Positions 42,369 to 50,386 of a stretch of DNA of 64,000 bases are shown here, one piece after another; position 1 is the first letter of the stretch; each line of letters starts with the position of its first letter. The notes under the pieces are model-generated. The model saw only the letters and a list, made by a program, of their open reading frames with translations, was not told the origin of the DNA and ran no database searches. A program made the translations under genes and the position numbers. Origin of the DNA: DATBSK01 sp964532485 (GTDB lineage Bacteria > Actinomycetota > Acidimicrobiia > IMCC26256 > PALSA-555); NCBI GenBank assembly GCA_964532485.1, contig CAZHKE010000008.1:20589-84588 (forward strand), read 5' to 3'.

Positions 42369-44072
42369 CTAGGGGCGCGGCAGCTCGTAGAGCAGGTCGG
42401 GGCCGTAGCGACCGACGAGCTCGAGCGGCGAGGCCGCATCCGGATCGCGCAGGCCGGACCAGGGGGTGCCGTCGACGCTGTCGTGCACGACGACGTAGCG
42501 CACGCCGACGCGACGCAGCAGATCGATCGCGTCCGCGTCGGGGAGCGCGCGCAGCGCGCGTGACTGCCGGAGATACGACCGCGGCAGGTAGCCCGAGTAG
42601 CCGTTGGGCGTGCGGCGGTGGTGCTCGGTCGCTCCGTAGAGGTTGCGCGGCTGCGCGAAGTACCCGATGTCGACCTGGTCGGACGTGTTGAGCGGCAGAT
42701 AGGCCACGCCACCCGGCGGAAGCTCCGCGAGCGCTCGGTCGACCGCAGGCACCGTCGCCGTCGGCCGATCGAACCACGGATCGAACCCCTCGAGCAGCAC
42801 GAGGAGCACGACGATGGTGCCGACCACCGCCGGCACGAGCCGAGCCCGCGTCGGGAACCGGTCCGCGAGCCACCCCGCGAACGCCTTGACGCCGATCCCC
42901 GCGAGGAGCCCGAGCCCGAGCAACCCGATCATCCACGCGCGTGCGGTGGCTCGGAGCGCGTCGAACGGCGGCACCAGCTCGTACAGCAGACGATACGGCG
43001 CGTACTGTCGCCATCCGTCACTTGCGGTCCCAATGGCGAGCGCCGCCCCCACGATGACGAGCCCGCCGCCCGCGATCGCGGCAGTGCGAATGCGACCGCG
43101 TCGACGCCAGGCGTGCACCGCACCGGCGACGCCGAATCCGAGGAGCACGATCCCCGGGAACACGGCATTGCGCATCGTGTCGCCGTCCTCGAGCCCGAGC
43201 AGGCCGCCCCACACGACGACATCAGGCTCGGTGTGCGTGAAGTTGGCGCCCAGGGGCCCGAAGTTGTCGAGCGTGAACTCGTAGCTCGGGTCGCGGCCCG
43301 CGACGACGAGGTTGGGGATCGCCAGCAGGGCCAGCAGCACACCCGCCACTGCGAGTGCGCCGACGGCGGCGACGAGGCCGCGCCGGTCGAGTGACCGCCA
43401 TCGGACGAGCAGCACGAGCACTGCCGCGACCGCGGCGTAGGTCGCTGGATAGAACGACACGGTTCCCTGCCACGCGATCACCGCCACGAGCGCGACGGCC
43501 GGCACGCCGAGCGACCGGCGTTCGCGCGCGCGGTCGGCGAGCCACCACGCGGCCGCGGCCGCGAGCGGGACCCCGGGGCGGACCGCGACATGGACGTGCC
43601 GGACCGAGAGCGCGCCGAACGGCCCGAACGCGTAGGCCGCACCGGCGACCATGGCGACGAGCCTCGATCCGGAGACGAGGCGAGCGAACAGGTAGGCGGC
43701 GGCGGCAGACGCGGCGAGGCCGACGATGATCGTGACGTTGAGCACACCCATAGGCGTCATGCCGAGCCACCGCAGCGGGAACGTCGGGATGGCGACGCCC
43801 ATCAGGGTGTCGGAGTACGCGAGCGACGTCTGCTCCGGGGCGAAGATGTTCGCGTCGTACGGGTTCATCCCGTGTGACAGGGCGTGCTGCACCCAGTCGA
43901 TCGTCCACGCCTGGAAGAGCGTGTCGATGAGGTCGCGGGCGCGTGAGTTCAGGTGCAAGACCAGCGGCCACGTGAACGCGATCGCCGCGACGAGCGATCC
44001 GACGACGACCGCGGCGGCCTCCCGAAGGGCGCGGTGGCGCGCCGAAGTGGGTGCGACCGCGGTCTCGGTCAC
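42369..44072 (-). CDS. Polytopic membrane protein, YfhO/GT-C-like
   Basis: 567 aa from GTG 44072 (VTETAVAPTSARHRALREAA), chosen for the GTGA overlap with the acyl-CoA dehydrogenase gene. About twelve hydrophobic segments. The first extracytoplasmic loop has NSRARDLIDTLFQAWTIDW and MNPYDANIFAPEQTSLAYSD, a pattern of large bacterial membrane proteins that resemble GT-C glycosyltransferases. The C-terminal 150 residues are soluble (GGVAYLPLNTSDQVDIGYFAQ, VRYVVVHDSVDGTPW). Specific activity unknown. Its coupling to a dehydrogenase gene of lipid metabolism is notable. Confidence 0.7.
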   Translation of the reverse strand: MTETAVAPTSARHRALREAAAVVVGSLVAAIAFTWPLVLHLNSRARDLIDTLFQAWTIDWVQHALSHGMNPYDANIFAPEQTSLAYSDTLMGVAIPTFPLRWLGMTPMGVLNVTIIVGLAASAAAAYLFARLVSGSRLVAMVAGAAYAFGPFGALSVRHVHVAVRPGVPLAAAAAWWLADRARERRSLGVPAVALVAVIAWQGTVSFYPATYAAVAAVLVLLVRWRSLDRRGLVAAVGALAVAGVLLALLAIPNLVVAGRDPSYEFTLDNFGPLGANFTHTEPDVVVWGGLLGLEDGDTMRNAVFPGIVLLGFGVAGAVHAWRRRGRIRTAAIAGGGLVIVGAALAIGTASDGWRQYAPYRLLYELVPPFDALRATARAWMIGLLGLGLLAGIGVKAFAGWLADRFPTRARLVPAVVGTIVVLLVLLEGFDPWFDRPTATVPAVDRALAELPPGGVAYLPLNTSDQVDIGYFAQPRNLYGATEHHRRTPNGYSGYLPRSYLRQSRALRALPDADAIDLLRRVGVRYVVVHDSVDGTPWSGLRDPDAASPLELVGRYGPDLLYELPRP

Positions 44073-45262
44073 GTGCGCGGCAGGCCGAGCACGCGCTCCG
44101 CGATGATGTTGCGCTGGATCTCGCTCGTGCCGCCCGGGATCGTCCCGGAGAACGAGCGCAGGTGCTGCGTCGCCCACGAGCCCTGGCGCCACATCTTCGG
44201 ACCGAGGCGCGCCTGGTCCAGCATGTCGACGCCGAGCGTCTCGGCGCCCGCAAGGAGCAGGCGCTGGACCGTCTCGCTGCCATAGAGCTTCAGCAGCGAG
44301 TGCTCGGGGGCGGCCTTGCCGCGCATGAACTTCGAGAAGCCGCGATAGCCCATCAGCATCAGCGCCTGCGCGTCGACGTGGAACGCCGCGACCTCGTCGC
44401 GAAAACGCGGGTCCTCACGCAAGGGACGCCCGTCGCTGTCGGGTCGTTCGCCGAGCGCGATGAACGCATCGAGCGCACGCTGCGTGTCGTAGGCGAGGTC
44501 GATCCAGAGCAACGCCCGTTCGTGGCCCAGCGACACCTGCGTGAGCGCCCAGCCCTGGTCGAGCTCGCCGAGCATGTGCTCGCGCGGCACCACGACGTCG
44601 GTGAAGAAGACCTCGTTGAAGTCCAGGTAGTCGGGCTCGCTGAGCTCGGCGAACGGACGCGCCTCGACGCCGTCCGATCGCATGTCGATGATGAGGACGC
44701 TGATGCCCTTGTGCTTGGGGACGTCGGTGTTCGTGCGCACGAAGCACATGCACCAGTCGGCATGGTGGGCACCCGACGTCCACACCTTCTGTCCGTTCAC
44801 GACGAAGTGGTCGCCGTCGAGGACGGCGCGCGTCTTGAGGCTCGCGAGGTCGCTGCCGGCGCCGGGCTCGCTCATGCCGAGACACCAGGCGATCTCCGCG
44901 CGCAGCGTCGGGAGGAGCCAGCGCTCCTGCTGCTCCGGCGTGCCCGCGTCGCGCAGCGACGGGGCGATGATCCCGAGGCCTTGCGGGTTGAGGCTGCGCG
45001 GGATGTCGCGCCGCTTCATCTCCTCGAAGTAGATCATCTGCTCGCCCGGCGTGGCGTTCCGCCCACCGAGCTCCGGCGGCCATCCCGGGACGAGCCAACC
45101 ACCGTGGAACAGCTCACGCTGCCACGCACGGGCCCAGTCGGGCAGGTCCGCGCTCGACTGCTTCGGCTGCGCGAGCACCGCAGGCGGCGGCGCGTGCTCG
45201 TCGAGCCACGCGACCAGCTCCGCGCGAAACGCCACCTCCTCGGCGCCGTACCCCAGTCGCAC
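44069..45262 (-). CDS. Acyl-CoA dehydrogenase family protein, divergent pair member A
   Basis: 397 aa from GTG 45262 (VRLGYGAEEVAFRAELVAWL). Motifs: WCLGMSEPGAGSDLASLKTRAVLDGDHFVVNGQKVWTS (FAD region), FNEVFFTDVVVPREHMLG, GYRGFSKF and the C-terminal SGTIPGGTSEIQRNIIAERVLGLPR. The usual medium-chain catalytic Glu position reads PGG, so the base probably lies elsewhere, as in isovaleryl-CoA-type enzymes. It is transcribed away from a second dehydrogenase gene 33 nt off, the arrangement of heteromeric FadE pairs such as ChsE1-ChsE2. A TACCCT hexamer 7 nt upstream suggests a leaderless transcript. Confidence 0.88.
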   Translation of the reverse strand: MRLGYGAEEVAFRAELVAWLDEHAPPPAVLAQPKQSSADLPDWARAWQRELFHGGWLVPGWPPELGGRNATPGEQMIYFEEMKRRDIPRSLNPQGLGIIAPSLRDAGTPEQQERWLLPTLRAEIAWCLGMSEPGAGSDLASLKTRAVLDGDHFVVNGQKVWTSGAHHADWCMCFVRTNTDVPKHKGISVLIIDMRSDGVEARPFAELSEPDYLDFNEVFFTDVVVPREHMLGELDQGWALTQVSLGHERALLWIDLAYDTQRALDAFIALGERPDSDGRPLREDPRFRDEVAAFHVDAQALMLMGYRGFSKFMRGKAAPEHSLLKLYGSETVQRLLLAGAETLGVDMLDQARLGPKMWRQGSWATQHLRSFSGTIPGGTSEIQRNIIAERVLGLPRT

Positions 45263-45269
45263 GGCGCGC

Positions 45270-45286
45270 AGGGTACTCGGTACTGT
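45270..45286. promoter_or_regulatory. Back-to-back leaderless -10 elements between two FadE genes
   Basis: Minus-strand TACCCT (45270-45275) lies 7 nt from GTG 45262; plus-strand TACTGT (45281-45286) lies 9 nt from TTG 45296. Only 5 bp separate the hexamers, so the polymerase footprints overlap. Confidence 0.5.
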
Positions 45287-45295
45287 CCGCAGCGT

Positions 45296-46420
45296 TTGGA
45301 CCTCGAGTTCAGTGCCGAGCAGGAGCAGCTGCGCGAGAGCGTGGCGCGGTTCCTCGACGCGCGCGCGCCGCTCGCGTGGGTCCGCGACCGCTACGACGAC
45401 GAGCGCGGCACGACCGACGACGTGTGGCGCGGCCTCGCCGACCTCGGCGTCATCGGCCTGCTGGTCCCGGAGGCGTGCGGCGGTGCGGGCATGGGCATGG
45501 TCGACACCGCCGTGGTGCTCGAGGAGCTCGGACGCGCAGTGCACCCCGGCCCCTACGCCGCCTCCGCGATCGGCGCCGCGTCCCTGGTCACGAGCGCCGG
45601 CGACTCGCGCGACCACGCCGCGTTCCTGCCGGGCATCGCCAGCGGGTCGACGGTCGCAACCGTCGCGCTGCTCGAGCCCGGGCGACGCGCCGGGTGGCGC
45701 ACACCCGAGACGAGCGCACGCCCGGAGGGTGACGGCTGGCGGCTCGACGGCACGAAGACGCACGTCAGCGACGTCGTCGGCGCCGACCTCGCGATCGTCG
45801 CCGCCACCGATTCCTCCGGCGAGCTCGGCGTCTTCGCGGTGGCTGTCGACGCCCCGGGCGTCGGCGTCGCGACGGAGCCGACCGTCGACGGCAGCCGCAA
45901 GCGGGGCACGTTGCGGCTCGACGGCGCGCCCGGCCACCGTCTCGGCGACGGTGACGCGGCGGGCGCGATCAGCGAGACGGTCGATCGCCTCAGCCTCGCG
46001 AGCGTCGTCGAGGGCGTGGGCACGGCAGCCCGCGTGCTCGAGCTCTCGGTCGAGTACGCCGCTGCACGGAAGCAGTTCGGCGTGCCGATCGGCACCTTCC
46101 AGGCCGTGCAGCACCTGTGCGCCGACATGCTCCGTGCCGTCGAGCTCGCACGTGCATCGGCGTACTACGCGTGCTGGGCGTGCGATGCCGCCGATTCGGC
46201 CGAACGGCACCGCGCGGTCACCATGGCGCTCGCGTTCGCTGCCGACGAGCTGTACCGGGTGGGCGCGTCGGCGGTGCAGGTGCACGGCGGCATCGGCTAC
46301 ACGTGGGAGCACGACATCCACCTCTTCTACAAGCGTCTCCTCACGCTTCAGGAGACCGGCGGAGGCTCGACCGATCAGCTCGAGGAGCTCGCGGCGATCG
46401 CGCTCGGGGACACCGACTGA
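45296..46420 (+). CDS. Acyl-CoA dehydrogenase family protein, divergent pair member B
   Basis: 374 aa from TTG 45296 (LDLEFSAEQEQLRESVARFL). The ACAD fold is clear: LLVPEACGGAGMGMVDTAVVLEELGRAVHPGP, LDGTKTHVSDVVGADLAIVAA, RKQFGVPIGTFQAVQHLCADML and VQVHGGIGYTWEHDIHLFYKRL. The C-terminus reads LTLQETGGGSTDQLEE, so the usual E/GTSEIQ motif is missing. Together with the divergent gene A this fits the alpha/beta subunits of a heterotetrameric dehydrogenase acting on branched or steroid side-chain acyl-CoA, where only one subunit supplies the catalytic base. The 3' end overlaps the convergent GT39 gene by 46 nt. Confidence 0.87.
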   Translation: MDLEFSAEQEQLRESVARFLDARAPLAWVRDRYDDERGTTDDVWRGLADLGVIGLLVPEACGGAGMGMVDTAVVLEELGRAVHPGPYAASAIGAASLVTSAGDSRDHAAFLPGIASGSTVATVALLEPGRRAGWRTPETSARPEGDGWRLDGTKTHVSDVVGADLAIVAATDSSGELGVFAVAVDAPGVGVATEPTVDGSRKRGTLRLDGAPGHRLGDGDAAGAISETVDRLSLASVVEGVGTAARVLELSVEYAAARKQFGVPIGTFQAVQHLCADMLRAVELARASAYYACWACDAADSAERHRAVTMALAFAADELYRVGASAVQVHGGIGYTWEHDIHLFYKRLLTLQETGGGSTDQLEELAAIALGDTD

Positions 46421-47658
46421 CCGACGCGTCGGCGGAGCCGCTCCCACGCGGCGACGAGCGCGACGCTCGCCAGCACGACGATCGACGGCTCGGCCGGCAC
46501 CCGAAAGCGCGGGATCCCGTAGCCGAGGACGACGACGAGCGCCACGATCGCGAACGGCACCAGAAGCGGCCAGACGACGAACGGGCGCCGCCGCGACAGC
46601 ACGATCCCCGCGATCGCGAACGGGATCATCAGCCAGTACACGACGACGCCGGCGACACCGACAGCCTTGGGGCGCCCCTCGCGCGTCCCGAAGTCGGCGG
46701 TCTCGAACGGCCGGAACAGGTCGAATGCTCGGCCGAGGCGCGCTGCCGCGACGACCGGCACGCGGTCGAGGTGGTCGCCGATGTAGTCGAACGCCGCATC
46801 GCGCTGGAGGCGTGACTCGACCGCCGCGTCGTCCGTCTCGTCGACGTCGGTCGAGCATTCGAGGCTCCAGACGCCGAGCAAGCGACCCGAGTAGGTGCGG
46901 TCGCAGTTCGCGCCCAGGAGCACGGCGCCGTCGCCGGTCGACAGCGTCGCCGGCTCGTCGAACGTCACGACGTTGCGAATGACCCACGGCGCCATCACCA
47001 CGAGTGCGATGCCGACGACGACGGCAGCCGGCCCGAGGCGCGCGCGCCACTCGGAACGCTGCGCACCGAGCGCCGCTGGGATCGCGACGAACACCAGCAA
47101 CAGGATCAGCTCGGCACGCGTCAGCGCGGCGAGCCCGCACACCACGCCGAGCCCGACCGCGACCATCCAGGAGCGCTGTTCGCGGATGCGATATGCGAGC
47201 AACAGGACGGCGGCGGCGAGCAGCGCCGTGAGCGCCTCGGCCATGACGATGCCGTCGTTGATGAACAGGTTCGGGTACACCGCGGCCAGCGCCGCGGCGG
47301 TCAGCCCGGTGGCGTCGCCGGCCACGCGGCGGCCGAGCAGCCCGATCACGCCGACCGCGGCGGCGCCGACGAGGCACATCGTGAGCCGTTGCGGGAGCGT
47401 GTCGTCGGGCACTCCGAAGACCGCCGTGGCCGGCACGACCGCCAGCGTCGTGAGCGGCGGGTGGTGGGCGTCCGGCGCGTCGACGAACGGCTGCTGGAAG
47501 CCGTCACCGTCGACGATCGCCTGCGACTGCACCACGTAGTACAGGGCGTCGTAGGGACGCTCGTCGGGCTCCGCGGTCACCGCGACCGTGTACACGACGC
47601 GCAGTGTCAGCGCGCCGAAGACGATGAAGCCGAGCGCAAGCGCGAAGCGCCGCGTCAT
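46375..47658 (-). CDS. GT39-family membrane glycosyltransferase
   Basis: 427 aa from ATG 47658 (MTRRFALALGFIVFGALTLRVVYT). The first loop has DALYYVVQSQAIVDGDGFQQPF and DAHHPPLTT, then roughly ten membrane segments including FINDGIVMAEALTALLAAAVLL. The central loop carries paired cysteines (GANCDRTY and LECSTD), as in the homologue at 24285-25712, so the two are probable paralogues. It lies 7 nt after the Ltp-like thiolase gene and may be co-transcribed with that operon, although its role is in envelope glycosylation. Donor is probably a polyprenyl-phosphate sugar. Confidence 0.82.
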   Translation of the reverse strand: MTRRFALALGFIVFGALTLRVVYTVAVTAEPDERPYDALYYVVQSQAIVDGDGFQQPFVDAPDAHHPPLTTLAVVPATAVFGVPDDTLPQRLTMCLVGAAAVGVIGLLGRRVAGDATGLTAAALAAVYPNLFINDGIVMAEALTALLAAAVLLLAYRIREQRSWMVAVGLGVVCGLAALTRAELILLLVFVAIPAALGAQRSEWRARLGPAAVVVGIALVVMAPWVIRNVVTFDEPATLSTGDGAVLLGANCDRTYSGRLLGVWSLECSTDVDETDDAAVESRLQRDAAFDYIGDHLDRVPVVAAARLGRAFDLFRPFETADFGTREGRPKAVGVAGVVVYWLMIPFAIAGIVLSRRRPFVVWPLLVPFAIVALVVVLGYGIPRFRVPAEPSIVVLASVALVAAWERLRRRVGQSVSPSAIAASSSS

Positions 47659-47665
47659 CGGCAGC

Positions 47666-48880
47666 TCAGCGGCCCCGCGTGAGCAACAGCGCGCCGGCCA
47701 TCGGTCCTCCGCCCGCGCACGCGACGCCGACCTCGGGGTCGCCCGGCACCTGACGGTCACCGGCCTCCCCCCAGAGCTGGACGCACGCCTCGTGGATGAA
47801 CCCGAAGCCGTGCAGCCGACCGGCCGAGAGCTGGCCACCGTTCGTGTTCAGTGGCAGCACACCGTCGCGAGCGATGTTCTGGCCACCTTCGACGAACGGC
47901 CCCGACTCGCCCTTCCCACAGAACCCCATCGCCTCGAGCCAGCACATCGTGATGAAGGAGAAGCCGTCGTACATCTCCGCCAGCTGCACGTCTCTGGGCG
48001 ACAGCGCAGTGCGTGACCACAGCTGCGGGCCGGCGTCGCGCACGGCCATTGTCGTGAGGTCGTCGAACTGGTCCCACGACGGGCGGCCGTGCAGCGCGGT
48101 CCCCATCGCCTCGACGTGGAGCGGTGTGCGACGCAGGTCGGGGACCGTGTCGAGGCGCGACACGATGACCGCCGTCGAGCCGTCGCACGGGACGTCGCAG
48201 TCGAAGAGGCAGAACGGCCACGAGATCATCCGTGCGTTCAGGTAGTCGTCCATCGACATCGGCTCGCGGTATATCGCCTTCGGGTTCAGCGCCGCGTTCT
48301 TGCGCGCGTTGAGCGCGATCTGCCCGAGCTGCTCGCGCGTCGTGCCGTACTCGTGGAAGTGACGGCTCGCCATCATCGCGATCCAGGTCGCGGCCGAGGG
48401 GGCAGCGTACGGCAGGATCCACTCCATGAACCCCGACGCCCGGTAGCCGCTGCCGCTTCCCCCGCCGGGCATGACCGCGGCGCGCCCCTTCTCCCCCTGC
48501 GCGCTGCCTTCGAAGACGCTGCGGAAGCACAGCACGTGCTTGGCGAGGCCCGCTGAGACCGCGAGCACCGCGTTGACGACCGCGCCGAGCTGCGACGGTA
48601 GCTCGAGCGCACCCGACCACCAGTTGAGGTTCAGCCGTAGTGCGTCGAACACCTCGACGACACCGGCACCCGAGAATCCCGGCGGCACCTCCAGCGCGCC
48701 GGGATACGTCGAGATCCCGTCGACATCCGCGGTCGTCAGGCCCGCGTCCTCGATCGCGGCGATGCAGCCGTCGAGCGTCAGCTCGAGCGGGTCGCGGTAC
48801 AGGCGTCGCCCGACGTCCGACTGCCCCGCTCCCGAGATGACGGCGCGTCGTTCCCCGACGAGATCGGTCGCTTCGCTCAT
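47666..48880 (-). CDS. Lipid-transfer-protein-like thiolase (Ltp2-type aldolase)
   Basis: 404 aa. Thiolase fold of the SCP-x/Ltp group: AVISGAGQSDVGRRLYRDPLELTLDGCIAAIEDAGL, LAEMYDGFSFITMCWLEAMGFCGKGESG, LPLNTNGGQLSAGRLHGFGFIHEACVQLWG and GVACAGGGPMAGALLLTR. In Ltp2, the steroid side-chain retro-aldolase, a DUF35 partner is required; a DUF35 gene lies just upstream here. The normal thiolase cysteine is not visible, as expected for the aldolase type. Likely cleaves a beta-hydroxyacyl-CoA side chain. Upstream lies an 85-nt hairpin-rich spacer, unusual for this operon. Confidence 0.83.
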   Translation of the reverse strand: MSEATDLVGERRAVISGAGQSDVGRRLYRDPLELTLDGCIAAIEDAGLTTADVDGISTYPGALEVPPGFSGAGVVEVFDALRLNLNWWSGALELPSQLGAVVNAVLAVSAGLAKHVLCFRSVFEGSAQGEKGRAAVMPGGGSGSGYRASGFMEWILPYAAPSAATWIAMMASRHFHEYGTTREQLGQIALNARKNAALNPKAIYREPMSMDDYLNARMISWPFCLFDCDVPCDGSTAVIVSRLDTVPDLRRTPLHVEAMGTALHGRPSWDQFDDLTTMAVRDAGPQLWSRTALSPRDVQLAEMYDGFSFITMCWLEAMGFCGKGESGPFVEGGQNIARDGVLPLNTNGGQLSAGRLHGFGFIHEACVQLWGEAGDRQVPGDPEVGVACAGGGPMAGALLLTRGR

Positions 48881-48893
48881 CTCCCCCGCTCCT

Positions 48894-48952
48894 GGCGGCT
48901 CCGCCGCCCGGCCGCTCGGGCCCCGCTCGCTACGAGCCGGGATACCCGGCTC
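48894..48952. repeat. Hairpin-rich spacer inside the Ltp/DUF35 operon
   Basis: Two strong stems: GGCGGC/GCCGCC (48894-48908, TCC loop) and GAGCCGGG/CCCGGCTC (48934-48952, ATA loop). They fill most of the 85-nt gap 48881-48965, while the other junctions upstream in this operon overlap. Could be a transcript-processing or attenuation element, or an inserted palindromic repeat. Confidence 0.6.
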
Positions 48953-48965
48953 GCCCTACGCTCGC

Positions 48966-49406
48966 TCATGCCGCGTCCGCCGTGCGAGCGCCCGCACGTG
49001 GTTCGAAGAGCGGGATCCAGACCTCCTCATCGGGATGGGCCTCGAACAGCACCTGCACCGGCATCCCCACTGTCACGTCGTCGACAGGGCAGCTCACGAT
49101 GTTCGTCGTGAGCCGCAGGTCGTCCTGCTCCTCCAACCCGACGATCGCCAGCACGAACGGGAGCTCGGGTCCGGGCATCCACGGCTGGTAGTTGATCGAG
49201 TAGGCGACGACCTCCGCTCGACCCGACACTGCCTCGATCCCGATGTCCTTCGACAGGCACTTCGGGCAGATGACCGACGGCGGATGCAGAAAGTACTTGC
49301 ACGCGTTGCACCGCTGGAAGCGCAGATCACCGTCGCGACCGCCGGTCCAGAAGTGCCGGTTGCGATCCGTGATCCGCGGGAGGATCCGGAACGGCGTCTC
49401 ACTCAT
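48966..49406 (-). CDS. DUF35 zinc-ribbon/OB-fold protein (ChsH2 C-terminal-like)
   Basis: 146 aa. The N-terminal zinc ribbon reads RCNACKYFLHPPSVICPKCLSKD (CxxC ... CxxC, 14 residues between pairs), followed by an OB-fold (VVAYSINYQPWMPGPELPFVLAIVGLEEQDDLRLTTNIV). DUF35 proteins bind and activate Ltp2-type aldolases and form complexes with MaoC-like hydratases. Both partner families are encoded in this operon (47666-48880 and 49815-50243), which strongly supports that role. Overlaps the upstream CMD gene by 8 nt. Confidence 0.87.
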   Translation of the reverse strand: MSETPFRILPRITDRNRHFWTGGRDGDLRFQRCNACKYFLHPPSVICPKCLSKDIGIEAVSGRAEVVAYSINYQPWMPGPELPFVLAIVGLEEQDDLRLTTNIVSCPVDDVTVGMPVQVLFEAHPDEEVWIPLFEPRAGARTADAA

Positions 49407-49818
49407 CGTCTCTCTCCTCCGCCATTGCGTCGGGCACCACCTCGTTGGGCATCATCTCGTCGGGCTCCGGTGCCGAGTCGAAGCCGTCGCGCGCGTGCGG
49501 GATCGCCTCGACGGCGGGGAGCACGCCGAACCCCGGACATGTGAGCATGATCGAGCCGAGCACCTCGTCCCACGACGCACCGACCTCGCGCGCGAGCCGG
49601 GCGTGGCGCACGATGCCGGGCCGGTTGCGCAGGATCACCGTGCACGCGAGCCGAATCAGCTCGTGCGTCTTCCGGTCGGGCGCCCGCAGAGAGTCGATCT
49701 GGCTGAGCCACGCGCTCTGCGCCTCGTGCAGGGCAGGGAAGACCTCGTGAAGAGGGCCCTCGAACGGGAAGCTCCAGTCTTCGCGGTTCACGCGCGACCG
49801 TTGAGCCGATTCGATCAA
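49399..49818 (-). CDS. Carboxymuconolactone decarboxylase/AhpD-like protein
   Basis: 139 aa from TTG 49818 (LIESAQRSRVNREDWSFPF), which gives a TTGA overlap with the MaoC stop, matching other junctions; GTG 49791 is a possible alternative. The helical CMD core is HEVFPALHEAQSAWLSQIDSLRAPDRKTHELIRLACTVIL followed by GIVRHARLAREVGASWDEVLGSIML. The AhpD CxxC is absent, so disulfide reductase activity is unlikely. The tail is acidic (DEMMPNEVVPDAMAEERDDE). Role within the side-chain degradation operon unknown. Confidence 0.75.
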   Translation of the reverse strand: MIESAQRSRVNREDWSFPFEGPLHEVFPALHEAQSAWLSQIDSLRAPDRKTHELIRLACTVILRNRPGIVRHARLAREVGASWDEVLGSIMLTCPGFGVLPAVEAIPHARDGFDSAPEPDEMMPNEVVPDAMAEERDDE

Positions 49819-50243
49819 CGAGCCGGAAGCGCCGCCACCGCGACGCCCGACACCTTCGGCTCGCCGTTCTCGTTCACGACCTCGCACTCGAGGTCGACGC
49901 GATGCTCGCCGCCCTCGTCGTACTTCTTGGCGACCGTGATCCTGGTGGCGAGCTTCTCGCCGGGCCAGGTCTGCTTCGTGAAGCGCACCTTGTAGCTGCG
50001 CAGGTTGCCCACGCCCACGTAGTCGGTGAGCGCCTTGCCGAGCATCCCCATCGTGAACATTCCGTGTCCGAAGACGCTCGGGAGCCCGGCGCCCTTCGCG
50101 GCGACCTCGTCGGTGTGCATCGGGTTCAAGTCGCCCGACGCTCCCGCGTACTGCACGAGATCGGTGCGCGTGAGCTCGTGATCGAACTGGGGCGCGGCGT
50201 CACCCTCGCTCACGTCGTCGAAGAACAGCGTGCTCACGGCCAT
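49815..50243 (-). CDS. MaoC-like hot-dog-fold enoyl-CoA hydratase
   Basis: 142 aa from ATG 50243 (MAVSTLFFDDVSEGDAAPQFDHEL). The hydratase motif is YAGASGDLNPMHTDEVAAKGAGLPSVFGHGMF with the Asp and His of the R-specific hydratase 2 group. Size and neighbours resemble ChsH1 of the steroid-degrading ChsH1-ChsH2 hydratase. First gene of the operon MaoC, CMD, DUF35, Ltp, GT39. A perfect palindrome (50266-50277) lies 23 nt upstream. The substrate is inferred from context only. Confidence 0.85.
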   Translation of the reverse strand: MAVSTLFFDDVSEGDAAPQFDHELTRTDLVQYAGASGDLNPMHTDEVAAKGAGLPSVFGHGMFTMGMLGKALTDYVGVGNLRSYKVRFTKQTWPGEKLATRITVAKKYDEGGEHRVDLECEVVNENGEPKVSGVAVAALPAR

Positions 50244-50265
50244 CGCGGCAGCGTGGTCGGTCCCC

Positions 50266-50277
50266 GACACCGGTGTC
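50266..50277. promoter_or_regulatory. 12-bp perfect palindrome upstream of MaoC operon
   Basis: GACACCGGTGTC, overlapping a minus-strand TTGACA (50275-50280), in the divergent region between MaoC and isochorismatase-like genes. A candidate operator; no regulator gene is adjacent. Confidence 0.35.
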
Positions 50278-50372
50278 AACTTGCCCCGTCGCTGCTCTGC
50301 GCTCGCCGCGCCGGCGAGGTCACGAATCGAACCGCGCATCCGGTGCGGGTGCGCCACCTGGCGGCACGTCGT

Positions 50373-50378
50373 TAGCCT
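50373..50378 (+). promoter_or_regulatory. Putative leaderless -10 (TAGCCT)
   Basis: TAGCCT ends 8 nt before the ATG at 50387; no ribosome-binding site. Confidence 0.5.
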
Positions 50379-50386
50379 GCGCGCCG

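Noticed and set aside
45263..47377. N-terminal extension of the acyl-CoA dehydrogenase gene to about 1100 codons
   Set aside because: The added part is antisense to the second dehydrogenase and GT39 genes. The GTG at 45262 has a suitable TANNNT hexamer and a normal family N-terminus.
50309..50350. tRNA-like GGTTCGATTCG on the minus strand
   Set aside because: No matching T-stem, acceptor pairing or anticodon arm; chance similarity.
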